From positions 1 to 63,173 of the forward strand of contig NZ_JASNRA010000029.1 of NCBI RefSeq assembly GCF_030411955.1: a stretch of 63,173 nucleotides of DNA, given 5' to 3'. The translations under genes were made by a program, and so were the position numbers. Below are positions 23,626 to 32,589 of the stretch, piece after piece; positions within the stretch are counted from its first letter, which is position 1, and the number at the start of each line of letters is the position of its first letter. This stretch comes from Massilia sp. YIM B02443. Lineage in GTDB: Bacteria; Pseudomonadota; Gammaproteobacteria; Burkholderiales; Burkholderiaceae_D. The notes below the pieces were generated by a model that worked only from the letters and a program-made list of their open reading frames with translations, had not been told where the DNA came from and made no database searches.

Positions 23626-25245
23626 TCAGGCGGCGGCCAGCGCCAGGTGGTGGGCGGCGCCGCTGCGCGCCTGGGCCGGCTGGATAATGGCTGCTGCAGC
23701 CGGATCCACCTTGAACACGCTCACCATCTGCTGCAGCGCGCTGGCCTGGTCCTGCAGCGCGCCGGTGGCGGCGGCCGCTTCCTCGACCAGGGCGGCGTTC
23801 TGCTGGGTCGCCTGGTCCATGTGCGCCACCGCCTCGTTGATCTGCTGGATGCCGGCGCTCTGCTCTTCGCCGGCGGCCAGGATCTCGGCCATGATGTCGC
23901 TCACCCGGGTCACGCTGGAGACGATCTCTTCCATCGTGGCGCCGGTGCTGTTGACCAGTGCCGAACCGGCTTCGACGTTGCTGACCGAGGTGGCGATCAG
24001 TTCCTTGATTTCCTTGGCCGCCGTCGCCGAGCGCTGCGCCAGGTTGCGCACCTCGCTGGCGACGACCGCGAAGCCGCGGCCCTGCTCGCCGGCGCGGGCC
24101 GCTTCCACCGCCGCGTTCAGCGCCAGGATATTGGTCTGGAAGGCGATGCCGTCGATGGTCGAGATGATGTCGACGATGCGCTTGGACGAGGCGTCGATGG
24201 CGCCCATGGTCTGCACCACTTCGGTTACCAGCTTGCCGCCGCGGTTGGCGACCTCGGACGCGGTGCGCGCCACGTTGTTGGCCTGGCGCACGTTGTCGGC
24301 ATTGTGCTGCACGGTGCTGGTCAGTTCTTCCAGCGACGACGCCGTTTCTTCCAGGCTGCCGGCCTGCTGCTCGGTGCGCGCGGACAGGTTCATGTTGCCG
24401 GCGGCGATCTCGCTGCTGGCGGTGGCGATCGACATACTGCTGTCGCGCACGCTGCGCACGGTGGCGGCCAGCTGGCGCTGCATGTTCGCCAGGCCCTGCA
24501 GCAGCGCGCCCATTTCATCGTTGCGGCCGATCTCGACACGGGTCGACAGGTCGCCCTCGGCCATCGCCTCGAAGTGGCCGAGCGCGTGGTTCAGCGGCTG
24601 CATGATGGCGCGCAGCAGCAGCCACGACGACACTGCGGCCAGCAGCAGGCCCAGCAGCACGGCGCCGCCGGTGACGGTCAGCATGACGTTGAACTGTTCG
24701 GTACGCTGGTCGAAGGTCTGCTTGGCGGCCTTCATCTGGTACTCGTCGACCGCCTCGGACGCCTTGTTGAAGCTACCGTACAGCTTGGTCAGATCCTTCA
24801 TCGCCAACTGGTCGATGCGGGCCGCGTCCTGCTGCTCGACCGCGGTTGCCAGCGCCAGCATGCCGTCGCTGATGTAGCGGCTGCGTTCGGCTTCCAGGGT
24901 CTTGGCCAGCTGCTCCTCTTCGGCGTCGCGCGGCATGGCCAGGTAGCGCTGCCATTCGCGGTCGGAATCGTCGATGAAGCTCTTGCCGCGCTTGAGGGTG
25001 TTGCCGACGTCGGCAGCATCCGGGTGGAACACGGCTTTGTCGTAGTTGAAGCGCGCGCGGGCCAGGAAATTCTTGGCGCTGTTGATCGCGATGCTGGACG
25101 CAAGCTGGTTCGAGTAGACGTGCTCGAGCGCGGCGTGCTCCTGGCGCTGGCCATAGATGCCAGCCGCGCCGATCGCGGCAATCAGGAAACCCAGCAGGGC
25201 CATGGTCGCGATCAGGCGAACGCGCAGTGAAAGATGTTGGAGCAT
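23626..25245 (-). CDS. Methyl-accepting chemotaxis protein (four-helix-bundle sensor)
   Basis: A 539-residue chemoreceptor of the Tar/Tsr-like architecture. A membrane helix near 8-28, a ~150-residue helical periplasmic domain (4HB type) and a second helix near 180-205 are followed by HAMP and a signalling domain with the conserved tip DGIAFQTNILALNAAVEAAR and GEQGRGFAVVASEVRNLA. It is closely similar in the tip to the receptor at 10277 but differs completely in the ligand domain. ATG at 25245 has a GAGG Shine-Dalgarno sequence 4 bases upstream and starts the first helix. The roughly 260-bp space upstream is AT-rich and probably contains the promoter, but no motif is convincing. Confidence 0.93.
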   Translation of the reverse strand: MLQHLSLRVRLIATMALLGFLIAAIGAAGIYGQRQEHAALEHVYSNQLASSIAINSAKNFLARARFNYDKAVFHPDAADVGNTLKRGKSFIDDSDREWQRYLAMPRDAEEEQLAKTLEAERSRYISDGMLALATAVEQQDAARIDQLAMKDLTKLYGSFNKASEAVDEYQMKAAKQTFDQRTEQFNVMLTVTGGAVLLGLLLAAVSSWLLLRAIMQPLNHALGHFEAMAEGDLSTRVEIGRNDEMGALLQGLANMQRQLAATVRSVRDSSMSIATASSEIAAGNMNLSARTEQQAGSLEETASSLEELTSTVQHNADNVRQANNVARTASEVANRGGKLVTEVVQTMGAIDASSKRIVDIISTIDGIAFQTNILALNAAVEAARAGEQGRGFAVVASEVRNLAQRSATAAKEIKELIATSVSNVEAGSALVNSTGATMEEIVSSVTRVSDIMAEILAAGEEQSAGIQQINEAVAHMDQATQQNAALVEEAAAATGALQDQASALQQMVSVFKVDPAAAAIIQPAQARSGAAHHLALAAA

Positions 25246-25503
25246 GATGCCTCGGAGGTAGGTGAATTTACGCAAAGCAAGTTTTAGCGGACCTCACCTT
25301 ACCCCGAGTAGCCGGAAAATTCAGCAAAAAACCGCTGCGGCAACGGAGAAACACGACTTTTGGTTGGCTGTAGGCAACGATTTGTGGCGTTTTTCGGGAT
25401 TTACCGTTGCTAATTGGTAACAATTTAAGTACATGTTCACATATGGGTGATGCTTGGAACGCAGCGGCGTGGCCGCCGACGGCACACCACGCCACCCGTC
25501 TCT

Positions 25504-26872
25504 TCAATCGAGCCGTCCAGCCGGAAATGCGATCGGCGCCGCGCGCATCAGGCCCAGGCGCTGGTGCACCAGCACGATGCTCAAGGTGAACGCGGTAGCC
25601 AGCGCGACTGGCCAGAACGGCAGGCCGAACGCGGCGTACGCAACGATGCCGGCCAGCGGACTTACATAGCTCAGTCCGAATGAGAGAGCCCACATGCCGA
25701 ACACCGGCCAGGCCGCCCTGCTGGCATGGTTGCGCAGTGCCAGGGCCAGCGTCGGCAAGGTCATGCAGCACACGCCGGCCTGCTGCCAGAGCGCGGCGCC
25801 GTCCATGCCGCTGACCAGGCCGAGCAGCAACGCGGCGCCGCTCGCCATCAGCCAGATCGTCAGCGACTGGCGCAGCTGGACGCGCGCCAGCAAGCCGTTG
25901 AACGCCGCTGCGTCGACCGGAAAGCTCGGCGCCAGCCGCACCAGCGCCTGCTCGCCGGTGGTGCGCGCCAGCCAGGCCGGGGCCATGCCGGCCTGGAAGA
26001 TGAAGACCACCAGGACGCCCGAGATCGTAATCCAGCTAAACTGCGCGAAATAATCGGTCATGATCGGCAGTACACCGTTCTTTGCCAGGAAGACGACCGC
26101 GCCGATCCCAAGCGCCGCCAGCGCCAGGCCGTTGGCCAACGCCCCCGGCATGCTGCGCCCGAGCGCCAGCACCAGCAGCGCGGCCGGCTTGCGCCGGGCC
26201 ACGGCGCGCCGCAGCAGCAGGCCGTCCCACGAAAACCGCGTCGGTTCGCGGTCCAGCGTGGCGGGGAGCTTGACGGCGCCGGCGCTGGTCTGACGCGCAA
26301 CCATCTTCCAGTGGCGCGCGCCGGCCCGCGGAAACATCGCCCGCATGGCCAGCGCGCCAAGCAGTGGCAGCAGCGCCAGCGCCAGTGGCGACGCGGTCGC
26401 CGGCGATGAAACCCAGCAGTATCGGGAAATAGATCAGCCGCGCCATGGAAATGCCCGCCGTCATGGTTGCCAGACCGAGGGTCAGGAAGACTGCCAGCCA
26501 CAGGCTCGCACCAGCAGGGCCCGACGTCAGGTAGATGCCCGCGCCGAGCACGCCAATGCCCGCCAGCCACACCAGCAAGCCCAGTTCGATCAGGCGCCCG
26601 CGCATACCGGGCACCAGCTGCGCATTGGCCGGTGAATTGAGTTTGAGTGCGCCCGGCACCCAGGCCATGGCCCAGACGAACAGCAGGAAGCCGGCCGGCA
26701 CGCACAAGACCCAGCTGAGCCAGGCGCCGGAACTGCCGCTGTAAGCCGCGGTCAAGGCACACACCAGCGTCACGAACACTGCCGCCAGCAGCAGCAGGCG
26801 CCTGGAGAAGTAGTGGGTGAAACTCAACCCCGCCCGCCACAGCAGCCAGTACTGGCCGAGGCGCGCGCTCAT
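25504..26872 (-). pseudogene. ABC-2-type permease, interrupted by a frameshift
   Basis: Membrane subunit for the ABC ATPase encoded just upstream. The first half (from ATG at 26872, MSARLGQYWLLWRAG) reads through several helices to FPILLGFIAGD near 26410. The hydrophobic sequence then continues in another frame (PLALALLPLLGALAMRAMF) to the stop at 25504. A single-base insertion, or equivalent, around 26395-26410 would account for it; no homopolymer is present there. Both halves keep good coding bias, so this is either a recent mutation or a base-calling error. The start overlaps the ATPase stop in an ATGA, indicating translational coupling. An intact product would be about 455 residues. Confidence 0.7.
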
Positions 26873-27618
26873 CGCGTCACCTCGAGGAACAGTTCTTCCA
26901 GCGTCGGCGGCCCGGCGCGTACGCCGGCGTGCTTGCGCTGCGCGTCTTCCAGCAGGTCGTCGAGCGGGCCTTGCAGCACGATCCTGCCGTCCTTGAGGAA
27001 GGCGACGTCGAGCGCCACCCGCTCCAGGTCGGTCAGGATGTGGGTCGAGAACAGCACCGTGGTGCCGCGCTCGATCACGTCGTCGATCAATTCGCTCAGG
27101 AAGGCGCGGCGGCCGGCCGGGTCGAGCGCCGACACCGGTTCGTCCAGCACCAGCAGCTCGGGGTCGTGCGCCAGCGCGCGGATGATCGACAGGCGCTGCT
27201 TCTCGCCGCCCGACAGCCGGCTGATCGGCTTGTTGCGCATCAGCTGGTCGAAGCCCCAGCGCGCCAGGAGCAGCTCGACCCTTTCGTCGTTCCAGCGCGG
27301 GTACAGCGCCTTGAAGTAATCCAGCATCTGTAGCGGCGTCATCCACTCGAACAGATCGGATTTCTGCGGCACGTAGCCGACGCGGGCGCGGCTGGCGTCC
27401 GACAGGCTTGCCACCGGTTCGCCGAACAGCGTGACGCTGCCGGCGTCGGTCTCGCGCAGGCCTAGCATGCATTCCATCAGCGTCGACTTGCCGGCGCCGT
27501 TGCGTCCCAGCAGGCCAATCACCTGGCCGCGGCGCACCTCCCAGTCGAGTCCGTCGAGCACGGTCTTGCTGCCGAAGCGCATGGCGACGCCACGCATCTG
27601 GATGGGAGAAGCGGTCAC
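26869..27618 (-). CDS. ABC transporter ATP-binding protein
   Basis: A 249-residue ATPase of the YtrB/CcmA type. Walker A is GRNGAGKST (38-46), the signature is LSGGEKQR and Walker B is LLVLDEP, followed by the switch His in STHIL. It starts 4 bp inside the GntR regulator gene and ends in an ATGA overlap with the permease gene, so the three genes form a tightly coupled operon. In B. subtilis the YtrA-type repressor controls a similar ABC exporter induced by cell-wall antibiotics; a comparable envelope-stress export role is inferred here. With the permease frameshifted, the transporter may be non-functional in this strain. Confidence 0.9.
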   Translation of the reverse strand: MTASPIQMRGVAMRFGSKTVLDGLDWEVRRGQVIGLLGRNGAGKSTLMECMLGLRETDAGSVTLFGEPVASLSDASRARVGYVPQKSDLFEWMTPLQMLDYFKALYPRWNDERVELLLARWGFDQLMRNKPISRLSGGEKQRLSIIRALAHDPELLVLDEPVSALDPAGRRAFLSELIDDVIERGTTVLFSTHILTDLERVALDVAFLKDGRIVLQGPLDDLLEDAQRKHAGVRAGPPTLEELFLEVTR

Positions 27619-28013
27619 GGTTGTTCCTTCAGGATGTGGGTGAAAAGAGCGATGACGGTGGCGGGATCGAGTTCGAGTTCGCGTGCTTCGCGCGCGGCGC
27701 GTTCCAGGGTGGGCCGCAGCAGGTTGGCGCGCTCCGTGGCGTCGTGCTTGTCGCTGGGCTGGCCGGCGACCGCCATGCCGATCCCGCGCCGGCGCACCAG
27801 CACGCCCTCGGTTTCGAGCAGGCCGTAGGCCTTGGACACGGTCATCGGATTGACGGTGAGCTGCAGCGCGACCTCGCGCACCGAGGGCAGCGTCTCGCCC
27901 GGCGCCAGCTGGCCGCCGGCGACCAGGCGCCGGACCTGGTCGACCAGCTGGCGGTAGATCGGATCGGACGAGCCGGGGACGATCGAGAACAGGTGGGTGA
28001 GCGGGATGGTCAT
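27615..28013 (-). CDS. GntR-family regulator, YtrA subfamily
   Basis: A 132-residue repressor: a GntR winged helix-turn-helix (DPIYRQLVDQVRRLV, then LPSVREVALQLTVNPMTVSK and GVLVRRRGIGMAV) followed by the short helical dimerisation tail characteristic of the YtrA subfamily. It heads the operon with the ABC ATPase and permease, overlapping the ATPase by 4 bp. A perfect 9-bp-arm palindrome lies 10 bp upstream of its start codon, as expected for autoregulation. YtrA-type repressors are usually released under envelope stress; the inducer here is unknown. Confidence 0.9.
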   Translation of the reverse strand: MTIPLTHLFSIVPGSSDPIYRQLVDQVRRLVAGGQLAPGETLPSVREVALQLTVNPMTVSKAYGLLETEGVLVRRRGIGMAVAGQPSDKHDATERANLLRPTLERAAREARELELDPATVIALFTHILKEQP

Positions 28014-28022
28014 TGCGTATTG

Positions 28023-28044
28023 GTGTATTAATTGGTTAATACAC
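28023..28044 (-). promoter_or_regulatory. Operator palindrome for the YtrA-type repressor
   Basis: Perfect inverted repeat GTGTATTAA-TTGG-TTAATACAC, 10 bp upstream of the regulator start codon. YtrA-subfamily repressors bind palindromes of this kind (GTGTA...TACAC ends) over their own promoter. The position would block transcription of the whole three-gene operon. Confidence 0.7.
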
Positions 28045-28149
28045 TACTGATGCAGTTGTAGGTTGTCAACGATCGGAAGTCATTCCATGCGGGGCGGGTA
28101 ATGCGGATGCGTTACCGCCATCGCGAAGACGTGGCCCGTAACGCAAAAA

Positions 28150-28254
28150 CGTCATCCCCGCGAAGGCGGGGATCCAGGTCCGTCGCGCAGCCACTGACGC
28201 TTGACGTAGTGGATACGCATACAAACTTGGATCCCCGCCTGCGCGGGGATGACG
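28150..28254. repeat. 105-bp inverted-repeat element (CGTCATCCCCGCG type)
   Basis: The ends read CGTCATCCCCGCGAAGGCGG at 28150 and its near-complement at 28225-28254. The 30-bp arms differ at two positions, and the core is about 45 bp. Sequences with these termini are dispersed in many proteobacterial genomes. This copy lies between the GntR regulator and the 3' end of the TerD gene. Confidence 0.8.
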
Positions 28255-28283
28255 GGGTAATTTTGTGGGTAACTAATTACAGA

Positions 28284-28868
28284 TTACAGATGCGGCGTAA
28301 TCTGCGGCATCAGATCATCGAAGGTACGACCGACGCCATTCTCGCCGATCGCATGCATCTTCCACTCGCCGTTATGGCGATACAGCTTGGCCATGATCTG
28401 CGCCGAGTGCGAACCGGTCACCGACAGGTTGAAGCGCGCCACTTCCTGCCCGTTGGTGGCGTTGATCAGGCGGCAGTAGGCATTCTCGACGGTCGAGAAG
28501 TTCTGGCCGGTGAAGCTGTTGACGGTGAACACCAGCGCCTTGACGTTCGGCGGCACGCCATTCAGGTCGACCGAGATCTGCTCGTCGTCGCCGTCGCCGG
28601 CGCCGGTGCGGTTGTCGCCGCTGTGGACAATGCTGCCGTCACGGCTCTTGAGCTGGCGGAACCAGACGGTGTCGACGGCGCGGTTCGATTCGTCGAACAG
28701 CACCACCGAGGCGTCCAGGTCGACCGCCTCGGACTTGCCGCCGCCGAAGCCGAAGAAGCCCTTCGACTTGATCGCGTCCCAGCCCAGGCCCATGGTCACG
28801 CGGCTCAGACCAGCGCCGCCTTCCTTGTCGAGGGAAATCTTCTGTCCCTTTTGCAGATTGACTGACAT
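28284..28868 (-). CDS. TerD-family stress protein
   Basis: A 194-residue calcium-binding beta-sandwich protein of the TerD/TerZ family, linked to tellurite, phage and DNA-damage resistance clusters. It opens MSVNLQKGQKISLDK and contains the acidic Ca-binding stretch around VDLDASVVLFDE and DNRTGAGDGDDEQISVDL. It differs from the second TerD homologue of this cluster by an insertion rich in Gly/Phe (KGFFGFGGGKSEAV). It is the last gene of a minus-strand set with AIM24, TerD and a TerC-like membrane protein. Precise function is unknown. Confidence 0.9.
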   Translation of the reverse strand: MSVNLQKGQKISLDKEGGAGLSRVTMGLGWDAIKSKGFFGFGGGKSEAVDLDASVVLFDESNRAVDTVWFRQLKSRDGSIVHSGDNRTGAGDGDDEQISVDLNGVPPNVKALVFTVNSFTGQNFSTVENAYCRLINATNGQEVARFNLSVTGSHSAQIMAKLYRHNGEWKMHAIGENGVGRTFDDLMPQITPHL

Positions 28869-28879
28869 TGCATTCCTCC

Positions 28880-29575
28880 TTATTTAGCCGGCTGCTGCAT
28901 CCAGGCCTTGAATGCAGTGCGGTTGCGCGAACATACGTACACTTTGCCGCGACCCGAGAAGCGCAGGACCATGCCCTCGCCGCTGGTCTGGCTGTTGATC
29001 AGGTTGCCCAGGAAGCCGCCGCTGGTGCCGGTGGTGATCGAGATCTCGTAGCGCAGCGTGCTGTCCCAGCACACCACGTGCGAGTTGTCGATGATGGCGT
29101 CCTTGCCCGGCTCCACGTCCAGCACCGACATCGAGCCGAAGCCCGACACCGCCACCTGGCCCTTGCCGCCGGTCTCGGTGACGAAGAAGCCGCCGCTCTG
29201 CGCGAACAGGGCGTTGCCGATGCTCTGGGTGCGCACCTTCAGCTCCACGCCCGAGGACGCTGCGACGAACGCTCCATCGCTGATGATGTACTGGTTCTGG
29301 CCGACGTCGACGATCTGCATCGCGCCCGGCAGGGTCGGCGACAGCAAGCAGTCGCCGTCGCCGCGGGTGGCTTCGATGTGCTGCTGGAAGAACGATTCGC
29401 CGTTGGCGAAGGTGCGCATCAGGGCGCTACCGAGCCCGCCCTTCATCTTGCCTTTCAGGTCGAGGGTCGACTCCATCATCACCATCGCGTCGGATTCGCA
29501 ATAGATGGTCTCGCCCTGCCTCATCGACACATGCAGGAAGGGATCGACGTCCCCGGTCACGGTAAAAACTGGCAT
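28880..29575 (-). CDS. AIM24/TIGR00266-family protein
   Basis: A 231-residue protein with the repeated beta-structure of the AIM24 family (MPVFTVTGDVDPFLHVSM, then YCESDAMVMMES and GGLGSALMRTFANGESFF, with SGEGMVLRFSGRGKVYV near the end). It has no signal peptide or membrane helix. Members are often found beside TerD proteins in stress-response loci, as here: 11 bp from the downstream TerD gene and about 70 bp from the upstream one. The biochemical activity is not established. Confidence 0.85.
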   Translation of the reverse strand: MPVFTVTGDVDPFLHVSMRQGETIYCESDAMVMMESTLDLKGKMKGGLGSALMRTFANGESFFQQHIEATRGDGDCLLSPTLPGAMQIVDVGQNQYIISDGAFVAASSGVELKVRTQSIGNALFAQSGGFFVTETGGKGQVAVSGFGSMSVLDVEPGKDAIIDNSHVVCWDSTLRYEISITTGTSGGFLGNLINSQTSGEGMVLRFSGRGKVYVCSRNRTAFKAWMQQPAK

Positions 29576-29643
29576 TTGGCTTCCTTTGAAAAGGGCTGTA
29601 GCAGCATGACGCGCCGCGCCATGCTGCTCCTTACTGAATGAAA

Positions 29644-30219
29644 TTAAACGTTGACGCCGTAGTTGCGGGCCAGTGGGCCCAGGCCGCCGGCGAAACCCTG
29701 GCCGATCGCGCGGAATTTCCAGTCCGCGCCGTTACGGTACACCTCGCCGAAGATCATCGCCGCTTCGGTGGAGCTGTCTTCCGACAGGTCGTAGCGCGCC
29801 ACTTCCTGGTTGGTGGCGCCGTTGACGCAGCGGATGAAGGCCTTGCCGACCATGCCGAAGTTCTGGCGGCGCGCTTCGGCGTCGTGGATGGTCACGCCCA
29901 GCACGACCTTGTCGACGTCGGCCGGTACCTTGGTCAGGTCGATGGTGACGACTTCGTCGTCGCCCTCGCCGGCGCCGGTGGTGTTGTCGCCGGCGTGGAC
30001 CACCGAGCCGTCGCTCGATTTCAGGTTGTTGTAGAAGATGAAGTCGCTATCCGAACGGACCTTGCCCGACGAATTGAGCAGGAACACGGCGCCGTCCAGG
30101 TCGAAGGCTGCGCCATCGGTGGCGCGGGTGTCCCAGCCGAGGCCGACCTTCAGCTGGGTCAGGCCCGGGGCTTCTTTCGACAGGTTGACGTTGCCGCCTT
30201 TTTGCAGACTGATTGCCAT
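29644..30219 (-). CDS. TerD-family stress protein (TerD/TerE-like)
   Basis: A 191-residue TerD-family protein, MAISLQKGGNVNLSKEAPGL, with the characteristic GLGWDTRATDGAAFDLDGAV and DNTTGAGEGDDEVVTIDL, where acidic residues bind calcium. The length matches E. coli-type TerD/TerE. ATG at 30219 opens the domain; an in-frame extension runs into a repeat element and is rejected. The 237 bp upstream contains inverted-repeat element form A and separates it from the TerC-like gene. Confidence 0.92.
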   Translation of the reverse strand: MAISLQKGGNVNLSKEAPGLTQLKVGLGWDTRATDGAAFDLDGAVFLLNSSGKVRSDSDFIFYNNLKSSDGSVVHAGDNTTGAGEGDDEVVTIDLTKVPADVDKVVLGVTIHDAEARRQNFGMVGKAFIRCVNGATNQEVARYDLSEDSSTEAAMIFGEVYRNGADWKFRAIGQGFAGGLGPLARNYGVNV

Positions 30220-30328
30220 GATTGAGACTCTCCTGAAAATAAAACTGCTTGAACACCGGTTGATAAACGCAGCGAGCTGGTGTTCTGCCGCTCGCCGCGG
30301 ATTCTGAATTCTGTGTTGCGTGTCACTC

Positions 30329-30425
30329 GTAGGGTTGGCGGCTATGCCGCCGACGCGTTCAACCTGCGCATGCTCTGCCACTGCATACTGGTTGAACGCG
30401 TCGGCGGGGGACCCGCCAACCCTGC
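30329..30425. repeat. 97-bp inverted-repeat element, form A, copy 1
   Basis: The ends are GTAGGGTTGGCGG and the near-complement CCGCCAACCCTGC. Inside are GCCGCCGACGCGTTCAAC and its complement GTTGAACGCGTCGGCGG. It shares its core (TTCAAC...CGCATG...GTTGAA) with the copy at 44971-45068 in the same orientation. It lies between the TerC-like and TerD genes. Confidence 0.85.
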
Positions 30426-30455
30426 GTTACTGCTAACCATCGACCACGGTTGCCC

Positions 30456-31511
30456 TTATGCTTCCAGGCCTGCGTGCTTCTTCTTGTACTGCAGCGAGCT
30501 CCACAGCGAAGCCAGGATGAAGGCCACGCCCACACCGCCGGTCACCAGCTCGGGCACGTGCCACTTCATGCTCGCCAGCATGATCACGGCCAGGATGCCG
30601 ATCGCGTAGTGTGCGCCATGTTCCAGGTAGACGTATTCGTCCAGGGTGCCCTTGCGCACCAGGAACACGGTCATCGAACGCACGAACATCGCGCCGATCG
30701 CCAGGCCCAGCATGATGATCACGACGTCGTTGGTGATCGCGAAGGCGCCGATCACGCCGTCGAAGGAGAACGAGGCATCCAGCACTTCCAGGTACAGGAA
30801 GCCGCCGATACCGCCCTTCTTGACCATGTCGCCGACTTCGCCGCCGCCTTCTTCGCTCTTTTCCAGCATGCTGCTGAGCATATCGACGCCAACATAGACC
30901 AGGATGCCCCACAGGCCGGCGATCAACACGACCATCTTTTGCGCTTCATCAACGTAAGTCATGCTGAAGAGCAAAGCAGCAATCGCGATCATCACAGCGA
31001 TCGACGACACCTTGCCCAGCGCGCCGATCTTCTTCTCGAAGTTGCCCAGCCAGTGGGTTTCCTTCTCGTCGTCCAGCATGAAGTTGAGGAACACCAGCAG
31101 CAGGAACATGCCGCCGAAGGCCGCCACTTCCGCGTGGTGGTTGGTCAGGTGCATCGAGAACGCTTTCGGATCGGACAGCGCCAGGTTCCACACCTCGGTG
31201 ATGCCCAGGTCCGCAGCCACGGCCACGATCACCAGCGGGAACACCAGGCGCATGCCGAACACGGCGATGATGATGCCGACGCCCAGGAACAGCTTGATCC
31301 AGAACTCGTCCCAGTTCTTCAGCACCGAAGCGTTGACCACGGCGTTGTCGAACGACAGCGAGACTTCCATCACCGCCAGGATCGCGGCCACGCCCAGCGC
31401 GGTCAACGCGGCAGCAGCGGCGCCCCCAGGACCTGGATGCTGGTAGCCCCACCAGGCAGCCAGCGCCAGGCAGACTGCGGTCACGACGAATGACCAGGTA
31501 AAGTACTTCAT
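30456..31511 (-). CDS. TerC-related DUF475 membrane protein
   Basis: A 351-residue inner-membrane protein with about eight helices. The TerC/DUF475 signatures are EVSLSFDNAVVNASVL near residues 50-65, an acidic pair in a membrane helix that probably binds metal, and LEVLDASFSFDGVIGAFAIT as its pseudo-repeat. TerC-family proteins take part in metal (Mn, Ca) export or metal loading of secreted enzymes. It is the first gene of the minus-strand ter set and is divergent from the NhaR-like regulator, with about 110 bp between them. Co-transcription with the TerD genes across the repeat element is inferred. Confidence 0.88.
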   Translation of the reverse strand: MKYFTWSFVVTAVCLALAAWWGYQHPGPGGAAAAALTALGVAAILAVMEVSLSFDNAVVNASVLKNWDEFWIKLFLGVGIIIAVFGMRLVFPLVIVAVAADLGITEVWNLALSDPKAFSMHLTNHHAEVAAFGGMFLLLVFLNFMLDDEKETHWLGNFEKKIGALGKVSSIAVMIAIAALLFSMTYVDEAQKMVVLIAGLWGILVYVGVDMLSSMLEKSEEGGGEVGDMVKKGGIGGFLYLEVLDASFSFDGVIGAFAITNDVVIIMLGLAIGAMFVRSMTVFLVRKGTLDEYVYLEHGAHYAIGILAVIMLASMKWHVPELVTGGVGVAFILASLWSSLQYKKKHAGLEA

Positions 31512-31622
31512 TGGTGTTTCTCCCTCTTATTAAAAGTATGTGCTGCAACGCGCAGTCTAGCGGCTGGCAGCATCTTGAAAAAGCGAAGATAATCGAAAGA
31601 TTCCTTCGTAAAAACAGAATAA

Positions 31623-32531
31623 ATGAGCCATACACCCATCAATTTCCGTCACCTCTACTACTTCTGGGTCGTGGCCAAGGAAGGCAGCATCACGCGCGCC
31701 GCCGAGCGCCTCGGCCTGGCAATCCAGACAGTCAGTACACAGCTTACCTTGCTTGAGCAATCTTTCGGTAAAGCATTGTTCACCCAGCAGGGCCGGCGCC
31801 TGGCGCTGACCGAGGCCGGCCGCCTGGCCATGTCCTACGCCGACCAGATCTTCCTGCTCGGCGAGCAGATGCAGGAAGCGCTGGACGCCTCGGACAGCGC
31901 GCGCATCCGGCTGGCGGTCGGCATCTCGGATTCGCTGCCCAAGTTCATCGCCTACCGCCTGCTGGAAGTGACCACCCAGCTCGACATTCCGGTGCGCCTG
32001 GTATGCCACGAAGACCAGTACGAAGCGCTGCTGGGCGACCTGGCCCTGCACAAGCTGGACGTGGTGCTGACCGACCGCGCGGTGCCGACCGGCACCACGC
32101 TGCGCGTGTTCAGCCATTTGCTCAGCGAAAGCGAGATGGTGGTGGTCGGCGCGCCCAACCTGGCCAAGTGGTACCGCAAGGATTTCCCGGCCTCGCTGAA
32201 GGGCGCGCCGTTTCTGCTCCCGACCCGCAACAATGCCCTGCGCGCCAAGATCGACGACTGGTTCGAGCGCCACGCGATCCGTCCCGACGTGGTGGGCGAG
32301 TTCGAGGACAACGCCCTGCTGAACACCTTCGGCCGGCGCGGGCTGGGCCTGTTCTTCACGCCGGCGGCGCCGGCCGCCGACATCAAGGTCCAGCTCGGCG
32401 CGGACGTGGTGGGCCGGGTGCCGGAGGTGCGCGAGCACTTCTATGCGATCTCGAACGAGCGCAAGATCAAGCATCCGGCGGTGGAAGCGATCCTGTCGGC
32501 CGTGCACCAGGGTGTGCTGGCGGACGGATGA
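31623..32531 (+). CDS. nhaR: LysR-family regulator, NhaR-like
   Basis: A 302-residue LysR-type activator. The N-terminal helix-turn-helix opens INFRHLYYFWVVAKEGSIT, which is NhaR-specific, and the effector domain includes LVCHEDQYEALLGDLALHKLDVVLTDRAVP and VVGEFEDNALLNTFGRRGLG, matching NhaR throughout by recollection. In E. coli NhaR senses sodium and controls nhaA. No Na/H antiporter is adjacent here; the divergent TerC-like gene or the downstream CNNM/CorC protein is a more likely target. The name is by family, not proven orthology. Confidence 0.8.
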   Translation: MSHTPINFRHLYYFWVVAKEGSITRAAERLGLAIQTVSTQLTLLEQSFGKALFTQQGRRLALTEAGRLAMSYADQIFLLGEQMQEALDASDSARIRLAVGISDSLPKFIAYRLLEVTTQLDIPVRLVCHEDQYEALLGDLALHKLDVVLTDRAVPTGTTLRVFSHLLSESEMVVVGAPNLAKWYRKDFPASLKGAPFLLPTRNNALRAKIDDWFERHAIRPDVVGEFEDNALLNTFGRRGLGLFFTPAAPAADIKVQLGADVVGRVPEVREHFYAISNERKIKHPAVEAILSAVHQGVLADG

Positions 32532-32589
32532 GGCGCCCGAGGGGCGGTACAATGGCCGCTGGCTTTGCCTTTTGTTAACAACACCAACT

